A stretch of 64,000 nt of DNA from Phanerochaete sordida (lineage: Eukaryota; Basidiomycota; Agaricomycetes; Polyporales; Phanerochaetaceae): contig BPQB01000033.1 in assembly GCA_019973155.2 (NCBI GenBank), positions 62,001 to 126,000 on the forward strand, given 5' to 3'. The translations under genes were made by a program, and so were the position numbers. The notes below the pieces were generated by a model. That model saw only the letters and a list, made by a program, of their open reading frames with translations. It did not search any database and was not told the origin of the DNA. Of this stretch, positions 25,207 through 34,346 are shown piece by piece (within the stretch, counting starts at the first letter, position 1; every line of letters starts with the position of its first letter).

Positions 25207-27069
25207 TAGTAGAGTGGGGTGTACGTGTAGCGGGAGCAGGTGTGGAATGAAGGGGGAGAAGGGGAAACAGACGGTTGCTTGGTGCCCTGATCATCTCGAG
25301 AATCCGTGGATATATACTTCGCGCACTCTGCTCGCCGGCCGAGAACATGAGTGGATCGAAGAGAACGGTGGACCGTGCGCCGCGCGACGGCGCCATGTGC
25401 AACGTACGTCGCAATGGCTCATCCGCACGGAGGGCGGCCGCGCCCATCGGAAGGCGCGTGGGCGATACGTCAGGCTTCGCGAAGGCGGCCGCGGACGCGC
25501 GGGGGATGCTGGAGGTGGGACCGGATGTGGGAGCTCGGCGGCCTCGTGGTTGGATGCTTCTCAGCAGCCGCGACCGCCAATCAGGACGCGTAGTCATCGC
25601 GGGTCCGTGTTCCTTTCTGCCAAAAAACGCTTTCAGCGTCCAGCGATCAGAACTGGCAACACACGTCTGCGAGAATAATGCAGCGAAGCCATGGTCAATT
25701 CGTCTTTGCCTAGCTTCTGTAGGTCGAGCTAGGTGGCATAGGGCGGCATGAAGCTTCTGGTAACGTTTGCTTTGAAAAAACGCAAGTCAGGCCACCGTCC
25801 GGAGATTAGCAGGCAGAAAACTTTACCGCCTGCGAGAAGCGGCTGGAAAGTGCGTTCGCTGGTCTTCGGCCAGGGGAAGCTCGTGGCGAAGGCAGGAACG
25901 AGACATCGGGGGAGAAGCGTCGAAGCCTCTTCGCAAAGCGGGGGAGGGGCCTGACAGAGCAAATCTACATTCGGGCCGCGGTGGTCGCTGGCTGTGGGAG
26001 AAGGATGAGCGTCGCTCGCACGAAATTGGCGCATGCAGAACCTCTCTTCCGGCGCCGCACCAAGCGCCCGATCATATCGCAGCGGCCGCCACAAAGTTTG
26101 TAGACCTGCGACGTCACCACGCTCTGCTCAGCTTCATAAAGAACCGCACGCACGGCCAATCTGACGAAAATGAGCGGGAAAAGCGTCGTCAGCGAGCGAG
26201 GGTCGGCCACAGCTGCTCCCTCGCTTGGCTCGTCCGAGTCGGTAGCGTTTCCCGAGCGCTTTGAACGCCGTAAGGACCGCAGCGCTGCTCGCCCTGAGTG
26301 CTTCGCCGCGGCCGGGTTCTCAGGGTCCTCCTCCTCGGTAGGATAGTGGACGCCGCCTCGGCCTGTACAACGAAGGTGGCGTCGGGGGACCACAGGCTTG
26401 CGCCGTCTTCAACGTATACATTGCAGGGCCGCCTGGCATGTCCGAGGACGCTCCGAGCCGTCTGGACAACGTCATCGAGCATCGTCCATTGTGAGTTTCC
26501 TGCCACTTGAGACTGTGCCCCAGCTCGCGATCAGATAGAGGCCCTCTGGCACTAGCAAAGCCTTTACCTACAGTGTCGGGTAGATGACAATTCGGACGGC
26601 GAGCCGGAGTTAGGGTGCGATTACACCGCAGGAATTGTGCGTCCTCGTGAGCGAATGGTATGGGCTCCTTGTGAGAATGGAGTGCTCGGGAATGACTGGT
26701 CTGCTGAAATGTAGCAGATGCGAAATGGTCGAAGGACGTTTGGGCGCTACATTTTCCGTGCAATGCGTGGCATTCCCTTTAGGGTAGCATTGGCGCATCA
26801 GCGCGAAAGGCGCGTCACCGACGCCAGTCCTCCACCACACGTGCAGCTCTCGACACCTCCAGCATCGTCCACAATGTCGATGATGTCCGACGCGGCAACC
26901 ACCGCCTACGCTCCCCGGCTGCTTACGGCGTCGCTACCTCTGCACGCTCTTCAAGCCCTTGGCAACGTACTACGGACAGCGCACGAGTTTGCTCTCGACC
27001 GTGAAGTGCAACGATGCCATCCAAAACGTATGTCTTGTCGGCCATCTCAGACCGTCCTGGATATTGATA
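25207..27069. other. Long intergenic region with orphan open frames
   Basis: About 1.9 kb. Arg/Ala-rich open frames occur on both strands (for example 25965-26393 and 26189-26506 on -) with no recognisable domain or consistent splice pattern. From about 26870 the sequence resembles the DNA upstream of F-box gene 7 (both read SSLL, then a C-N/K-DAI-type stretch). The end of this interval is therefore probably a decayed F-box promoter and leader. Confidence 0.4.
25308..25317 (-). promoter_or_regulatory. TATA-like element of reductase B
   Basis: On the minus strand the sequence reads GTATATATCC, about 105 bases upstream of the ATG at 25206. It resembles the TATA box of reductase A, although the distance to the ATG differs. 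Confidence 0.4.
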
Positions 27070-27590
27070 AAGGGCACTAGAATATTCAAAGTAGACGCAT
27101 CCACTGGCAGCGAGCCCCCGGAGGTCGTAGCGAAACGGCGTGCGCGCGGGAGCAGGTCCCCCGGAAGCTCGCGCCGCTGCTCAAGATGCCTGTGGACATC
27201 TGGCGCGAGGTACGCCGCGCAGCCCTCGCTTTGCTCGTAGGCTCTGCTCACGGCGCTGCAGGCTGTGGCTCACCTCCACACCGAAGGCCCTGCTGCACCT
27301 GGACCGGACGTCGAAAGACTTCCGCTCAATCTTCATGCACCGCGCGCCAAAACACCACTGGGCAGCCGCGCGGCGCACCGCAGGGCCAGCCGACCCGCCA
27401 GAGCACATCAGTGAGACGCGCACCGTGGCGGCGCTCGTCTCGTCGACGTGCTTTGTGCGTGTATGAGCATGGACATGTGCGGAACCGGCGCCCACCGATT
27501 CAGAAGTCGAAGGGTGGGGAAAACGCGGCCTGCAGCGTGATCTGGGGCTTGTCGTGCGCTATTGCAAGGCGCGTATGACGGAGGAGTACG
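27070..27590 (+). pseudogene. Decayed F-box/zinc-finger gene, copy 3
   Basis: The closest relative is copy 7. Where copy 7 starts ATG GAC ACC AGA (MDTR), this copy reads AAG GGC ACT AGA at 27070-27081, so the start codon is lost. The shared GSEPP and KRRARGSR segments follow, then one base is missing (AGG TCC CCC GG AAG CTC) and the frame shifts. In the new frame KLAPLLKMPVDIWRE, KALLHLDRTSKDFRSI, PEHISETRTVAALVSSTCF and RDLGLVVRYCKARMTEE remain recognisable. Nothing of the helical middle or C-terminal zinc modules is present downstream before the permease. It is a truncated, frameshifted remnant. Confidence 0.8.
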
Positions 27591-28216
27591 TGCCGCACGT
27601 GTGTATGCTGTCCAACCCACCTCACTTCTACCGTTTCTGAACGCCCGTGCCCCGTGGTGCCTGCTATGCTTCACCTGCGCATGCGGACGGAGACTAAACC
27701 GCGCAGCGCTCGGAAGAGCCACTATAGCCTGGTGTATCTAAACACCTTACAGGCATATTTCAGCTCGGCACAATGCGGCAGAAGCAGGAGAACGTCTTAG
27801 CTAGATCAAGTTGATCATGCCTGGCCGCGACAGTCGCACTTCGCTGTACGTACGTGATCCTTTAGGCAGCGTGTTCTATTCTTACGCTATCCCGTCTCCG
27901 CGCAGTTTTTTGAACTCATCAAGGCTGACTCCGGTGGTCAGTCTATTCGTCCCAAGCCCGCTGGAAGTTCGCGCGCAAGGCAAGGCAGCCGTGCAGGGCG
28001 GGGCTTCTCCACAAACCACTTAGCTCTTGCACCCCTCGCTTTCTACAAGGGCAGGTAAGATGCGTACAAGTCTCGTCTACCCACGAAAGCACGGAAACTG
28101 TTGAAGCAGACCCTTCTCCTTGCGATAACACGAACACTAAACCTAACCGTATCGCGGAGGAGCCGCGGAACACCCAGCTCCGAGCGCCTGCGAAGGCCGC
28201 ATAAGGCTGCGAACGG
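27591..28216. other. Intergenic region upstream of permease copy 1
   Basis: About 0.6 kb between the F-box remnant and the permease pseudogene. Small open frames on both strands are not convincing. It probably holds the permease promoter. Confidence 0.4.
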
Positions 28217-30916
28217 ATGGGGTTGGACGCGCTCCGTCCCCAGCACCTTGCATCTGACTCGTCTGCGCGAAAATCGATGGGAGATCCGTGGGAAAGCCCT
28301 GCAGGCGAGGCCCAACAGCCTAGCCGCGAGGGCTCAAAACGCTCGGGCTCCTGGGCGTGGATGGGCAAGGAATCAGGCATGGCGACGATCAAGGCTGGGC
28401 CAGGCGCGACGGCGTACAGTAACGTGGACGTGCTGCCGCTGCCACCGGACAGGAGGACGTGGGGAAAGACCACGTTTGTGTTCTTTTGGATATCTACAGG
28501 TACGTTGTAGAAAGCCGGCCTCTGCCTCATTGAATGACCTAAGGCTCTCTTGTTAGCGATCAACATCGCCGAGTGGTCCGGCGCCGCCGCATCTCGTATG
28601 TGACTCTCGATTTTATTTCGATAGAAGAGAGTCTGAGATGTATCTCCATAGTTGCGCTGGGTCTGACAGTAGGCCAAGCGATACTAGGTAAGCTGCGCTT
28701 TCAGACCAGCACGCCGCATACCGCTGATCTCTTGCTCCACAGTCAATGCCATCAGTACTATCATGCACGTTGTCCAGCGCCGCCGACTCACAAATCGCTC
28801 ACACTACGCGTGTACAGAATCACCATCGCGTTGGTCGTCAACGGCCACGGCGGCGGCAAGTGGCACGTACCATTCGCGATCATCAACCGAGCGAGCTGGG
28901 GCATGTGCGTGCCTCTTTGAATCAGATATTGCGAATGGCCTTTCTGACCTTGTGGGATATGTAGACGCGGCTCTTGGTTCACCCTGATGAACTGAATCAT
29001 CCTGTCGTGCGTTTGGCAGGGCGTGCAATCCTGGTAAGCCTGATCCCTTGTGCCATAGTGCGAGGCTCCGGGGTGCTGATATGTACCCAGGTACGGTGGG
29101 CAGATGGTCAAGGTCCTCATCGGCTCTCTGTGGCGTACGTGTACCACGGTCCGTGTCCGTACGCGTATTGGTCGTGCTAAAGCCGTCATCAGCAAGCTTC
29201 TACAACATGAAAAACCACTTCCCGTCTGACATCGGGATGGAGACAAACGACTTCGGTGCGTCAGCCCGCACGCATTCGCCCACAAAACTCACATCGCGCC
29301 CACACCAGTCGGGTTCATCATCTTCTACGTCCTCTCCGTCCCGATTTTCATGCTCAAGCCCGAACGGTACCTCCCCTTCTATGTTCTTCCCGCCCGGAGA
29401 CTCACGTGCACGCACAGCTACCGCCTCCCAGCAATCCTCTCCTCCTTCGCCGCGATCGTCGCCGCGTTCAGCATCTTCATCTGGGCGCTCGCGAAGCAGC
29501 GCGGCGGCGGCCCGCTCTTCAGCGCGCCCGCGGCGGTGACGGGCGTGCCGCGCCTCCGCGGCGCGCAGCTCGGCTGGGTCATGATGCGCTGCATCACGAG
29601 CGGCATCGGCGGCTGGGCGGGCGGGATCCTCTACCAGAGCGGTGAGTGCGGACATTTTTGTACGGAAGAGAGGGAGCTGACGGAAGTAGACTTCTCGCGG
29701 TATGCGCGGAGGTCGGGAGACCAGCTCTGGGGCCAGATCTTCGCGATCCCGGTGTGCCTGCTTGGGTCGAACATCCTGGGCATCGTCGCGACGTCGTGTG
29801 CGCGTGGATTCTATCCTGAGGAGCCGCTGCTGTGGTGCGTGCCGAGCGTGCACTGCGATGCGGAACGTGCTGAGATTTGGCCCGCAGGAAGATCTACGAC
29901 CTGCTGGCCGCGGTGCAGCGGCATGAAGGACCCGGCGCCCGCGCTGCGGTGTTCTTTGCCGCTCTTGCGTTCGTGGCTTCGCAGCTATCCGTGACTGTGA
30001 GCGTTGCCGACCCCTCTTTGTGAGACTGTCAACCTGAGCCTCCGTGTCTAGGTCATCGCGTGCGGTGTGGTCGGAGGCATGGACCTTGCTGCGCTGCTCC
30101 CGCGGTAAGTCTACCCACCGCTTCGCTCGCGTACCTGCTGACGCCCTGCAGGTATCTGAACATCCGCCGGGGCTCCTTCGTTGTCGCCATTGTTGGCATC
30201 TGCATCAACCCGTGGAGAATCTTGAATGTACGTTTAGAGTCCCGGAGCTACCAGTGCCAACAACCTGACAATTCCGCAGACAGCGAACTCTTTCATATCT
30301 GCTATGTCAAGCTACGCCATATTCCTTGCGCCGTTGACTGGGATCATGGTGGTGCGGACTTCCCGAAGGCTCTGTCTCTTCATGAGCTCACGGATCTGTC
30401 AGGCCGATTATCACTTCCTCCGAGGACGCCGGCTGAAGCTGTCACATCTGTATATGCCCAATACGTCTAGCGACTACTGGTAGGCTGCCATTTCGCTGGT
30501 GCACACGCCCATCTGACATGCATGGCAGGTTTTGGCACGGAATCAACTGGCGAGCACCGATTGCCTGGGTCTTGGTTAGAGGTTCTTGAGTCTCCGGGAC
30601 TGCCGATGCTTATATCCATCCGAAAGGGCGTATGGCCCCACCTGCCAGGTTTCGCGGCGACCGTGACACCCGACAAAGTACAGGTCAACTCCACCTGGAT
30701 GTGCGTCGCGACGTCTCTGCTGAGCAGCGCAGCCCGCTGACCGGGCCCACCAGAAACGTCTACTACCTGTCCTGGCCGCTCGCGTTCTGCATCAGCGCAA
30801 GCGTGTGGATGGCGCTCAATACCCTGTGGCCGCCGCCCGGCGTGGGCGAGGTTGATGATGAGTCTGACGACGTGTCCGTCGATGAGAAGAGTCCCGGGTT
30901 CGAGGAGGGCCTGTAA
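28217..30916 (+). pseudogene. NCS1-family nucleobase permease, copy 1 (nonsense-mutated)
   Basis: Homologous to the uracil/allantoin permease family. Family features include LPLPPDRRTWGKTTFVFFW near the N-terminus, INIAEWSGAAAS, LTVGQAIL, VVNGHGGGKWHVPFAIINR, MLKPERYLPFYV, FAIPVCLLGSNILGIV, INPWRILN and YYLSWPLAFCIS. It is the mirror paralogue of copy 2 at 61.2-63.9 kb. Codon 28993-28995 is TGA where copy 2 has CGA (Arg) in LLNRIILSCVW, so translation stops in the early membrane region. The intron at 28765-28817 begins GC where copy 2 has GT. A 32-nt GT-AG segment at 30701-30732 is 33 nt in copy 2. Later exons stay open to the stop at 30914-30916, so decay looks recent. Two in-frame ATGs (28217, 28379) are shared with copy 2. 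Confidence 0.82.
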
Positions 30917-32030
30917 AGCTTGCTGTCAGAGAGAGCGTCGGATATGTGCAGTTTTGTTCTCTTCCTGTAGCCTGGCCGCGACCGGGACTACGCTCCATCC
31001 CAGCTATTCTGGGCGTTCTCAAACTCGCGGCTGGGCCTTCCCAGATATGTCTTAAAATAAATGCACGGTTCGTGCCTCAGAAGGTTGAGGGAGAATCGCT
31101 AGGACGGGTGAGGGCGTGGAGGAAGGCGAAATGTCGGTGGCACGTGACCCACGGCCCCGCCTTCGTCCGCGCCAGGCAGCCAGCACTGCCCAGCAGGAGG
31201 CTTCGTCTTACCACCACGCCCTTGCATTTGCGATCCGTACCATTCCCGTAGAACGCCGTTCGACGTGCTGGCTGAGCCCAATGAAATCTTGAGAAGGGTC
31301 AGCTGAAGGAAGACGACGGAGGAGTGCTCAGAAAATGAGAACTCCGAGTGCCCGCCCACTGCGCGGTCGAGGAACCGCACTGGACTTGCGGGGCGCGACC
31401 CATGTGGCTTATAGTCGTTCGTAACGCAGCTCACGCTCCGGATGCTGCTCCCTACGTTCCTAGGTGCGGCTACAGTGTTCAAATTCGTAAGCATGCATGC
31501 TAACGATATCCTTGCTTTCGCAGACAACCGCTAAGAGATCTTCTTCTGCATCATCGCCGACCCTGTAGCGACGGCAGTACCCTTCGTGACCCTGCGCTTC
31601 TTCGCAATTAGCATCAGCGTGGCCTCGTCTTCGACTATGTACGAGATGATCTCGTGCACGGAGCGCGACGTGAAGCGTCTCATGGCGCTTGCTATGGAGG
31701 ACGTTGTCGAAAGCACACGATGCTCATCCACGCTACGTCTCCGGAAAGTAGCCAGCCAGCATTCTTTCGCGCACGCCGCTTCTCCATCTCGCCCACTGAT
31801 CCTCCTCTCCCAGGCCAAACCCACCGCTGGCGGCTAATAGCACCCGTTCACGTAAGTTTGTGTTCGCGGAACATGCGAAGGGGGCCGTGGTGTTCTTCGG
31901 CATGTTTTCTGATCGCAGCTCATGCCAGCAACTATCCGAGCGTGGGCTAACTAGGGCGCATACGTCCCTGGGGACCCCGTGTTCCGCGCCTCCCCTCTCG
32001 CTACTCTGCACCACTAACTTCCCTCTCCCG
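30917..32030. other. Intergenic region between permease copy 1 and oxygenase copy 1
   Basis: About 1.1 kb. The matching interval of arm 2 contains the IFI6-like gene, which is absent here. Open frames at 31099-31527 (-), 31531-31824 (-) and 31586-31837 (+) have no recognisable domain. I see no remnant of the IFI6-like gene. Confidence 0.45.
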
Positions 32031-33898
32031 ATGTCAGAGCCGCAGTGGGTATTTCCGTCAGAGACGGCTTTGCTGTCGGATGGTGCGTAGTAACTGCTCC
32101 GCGTCGTGGGAGGACAGCGTACTGAGGTGGTTCTTGGTTACAAAGCCGACTACGCAGAGCTCGAGACCATTGATATTTCTGCAGTTAGCCTCGACGCAGA
32201 CAACTCGGAGCAGAGAGGCTCCCGACTCCGTGCTCGCGATGAAATGGTCGCCCGTGCCCTCAAGGCGTTCAGCGCTGGCGGACTTGGCATAGTCTATGTC
32301 GTCGGGCACGGATTGGACGCCGAGGATATTCAGCGACAGTTCGAGGTTGGGAGCACTTTCTTCGACGGGGTATCCGAAGAAGAGAAAGCCAAGCACGTGG
32401 CCAAAATCTCCGAAGAGGGAAGTTGGGCAGGCTACAAGGTCCATATCGCCTTTTGACAAGCTGAAACCTCAGACTAACCTCATCGAATACAGCCCAGGGG
32501 CTACTACGGTTCTTGGGATTGCGATGAGGTGCGTGGAGGTGTTTATAATTGGAGATCTACTAACATACTCGCAGAATTGGAACTTCTATCCTGAGACCCT
32601 TTTGCGCCCCGACATGCCTCCATACCCAAGAGTACATCTGCAAGAATACAGGAAATTCATGGAGGTACGTGGCATAAATTATATAAATGCATGGATGAGA
32701 GAGCCTCTGAGCGTACTCTCCACAGCATAACCATTATGTTGTCGTCAGAAAAATGCTTCGGGTCTTGTCGTTGGGGCTTGGGCTTCCGGGAGATGCGTAA
32801 GATCCCCCCTGTAGAACGTGCAGCATACTTAGTCTCACATCGATATGCATTCCAGACTGTGGCACCTTCATCACCAACCTGAAAGCAACATCGTGGAACC
32901 CTACGACCACGAAGAGCCAGGCGAATGGAAGCACAGTCAGGACCACTTCCGATTCCAGATGTACAGTAAGCTCTCAGTAAACTGTTGTCTGTGCAGCGCG
33001 GCACACATACGTTTCTGCAGACCCTCGGCCGGACGACAAATCGTTTCAGACTCAGGAGAGACTGTACCTGAGGAGCCACCGAGACATGTACGTTTGGACT
33101 GCGGCACTCTGCCCCATAATTCCGTATTTTGACCCGTGATTATTCCAGTGGCACCATCACGCTCAACTGTCAGTAAACCATCGCCCAAAGTGCGCTCTGC
33201 TAACATCGTCGCGATCTGAGCAGACTCCCAGCCCATTGCTGCGCTGCAGGTCCTGAGGCCAGACGGCACATGGGCCTGGGTGCGCCACAAGTCAGGCGCC
33301 ATTATCGTCAACCTAGGACACACCATGGAGGCCCTGACCGCGAGCCGCCTCAAAGCTGCCTACCATCGAGGTACGAGGTCTCTATGCCTGCACCGGACAC
33401 CTCTGCTCATACGCGACCGTAACTCAACATTGATTGTTCAGTGGCCGAGCCGCCTCAGGATCAGCGCAAGTACGCCTGGTTTTTTTCTCATCGTGTCAAG
33501 CGTTTCCTGACAATCGTATGTAGATTCCGAAGACTTGGCATACACTACTTCGTCAAGCTCTTGCCCGATGTCCGGATTGATATTCCGCTGATCCAGGGCC
33601 CCGACGACCAATTCAGAGAGTACCGCGAGCTGGGTGGGAAGGCGATTCTCTATGGAGGTACGCTTGGCTTCCTAGCATGGGCCAGGGAAGAGCTGACTGG
33701 CCTACGCAGAATGGGAGAAATTCCGCTCCAAGCTTGCGTTCAGGCAGCGTCCTGTACTTTCTTCGCCCCGGCGTACTGCGGAGCATGCGCTCCTCGACAT
33801 TCACTATCGGTCAGTCTCAGTTACCCTCTCGCTGTACATTCTCTCATCGTCAATTTACCAGGCCGGCTCCAGGCACCAAGGTCGAGGCAAAGCTGTAA
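32031..33898 (+). CDS. 2-oxoglutarate/Fe(II)-dependent oxygenase (isopenicillin N synthase-like), copy 1
   Basis: Starts MSEPQWVFPSETALLSD; a 63-nt intron (32083-32145) joins to ADYAELETIDIS. The N-terminal DIOX_N-type region follows (MVARALKAFSAGGLGIVYVV, then GSTFFDGVSEEEKAKH), then PRGYYGSWDCDE, NWNFYPETLLRPDMPPYP and HNHYVVVRKMLRVLSLGLGLP. The metal site is SHRD (His-x-Asp) before GTITLN, with the distal His in LKAAYHRVAEPP, so the facial triad is complete. The protein ends APGTKVEAKL at 33898. Two stop triplets at 32086-32091 fall inside the first intron. Family members hydroxylate or desaturate small molecules; thymine 7-hydroxylase is one fungal example. The substrate here is unknown. 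Its place next to a nucleobase permease in both arms suggests a linked pathway (inference). Confidence 0.85.
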
Positions 33899-34346
33899 TG
33901 TGGGCGGCCACAGGTCGCATACATGTGCAGCGTCTCAGTCACGATGTTGGGTCGACAAGATCGCGTTTACGACTTGTGTAGTCTTCGGTTCACCAACTAT
34001 CTATTGACGGAGCATAAGTGGTGATTTAGCGAGACGGCATCTGCTGTATGAACTCGTGCGGCGTCAGTATTCGATCCAGTTTATCAGACTCCTGGCACTT
34101 CGCGTGCGACTCTCACCTCCTCCATACCCATCCTCGATTTCCGGCACTGCAAGTTCCTGCTTTCCTCACCAGAGTCACGCGCACGGAAGCGCGGTCCGCA
34201 AACCACGCAGCGCCCGGAAGGGTCTCATATCAGGATATGAGGACTACGAACGGTCGGGCGCTACAAGCGGACGTTCACTCTTGACCACGACGTGCGAGCA
34301 TGATATCCAGCAAGTAAGCCTCGACAGAGATTCTGAACAGACTTCG
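33899..34346. promoter_or_regulatory. Upstream region of F-box gene 4 with conserved block
   Basis: The stretch 34149-34220 aligns without gaps to the reverse complement of 56160-56231 upstream of F-box gene 8; I count 66 identical bases of 72. The homology continues patchily on both sides. It is either a shared promoter/leader or simply the duplication. Confidence 0.55.

Noticed and set aside
26189..26506. Minus-strand frame between reductase B and F-box copy 3 as a gene
   Set aside because: No domain, no splice partners and Arg-rich translation; left as intergenic.
32083..32145. In-frame TAG TAA in oxygenase copy 1, suggesting a pseudogene
   Set aside because: The stops fall inside a GT-AG interval; removing it joins SD to ADYAELETID, and the same splice works in copy 2.
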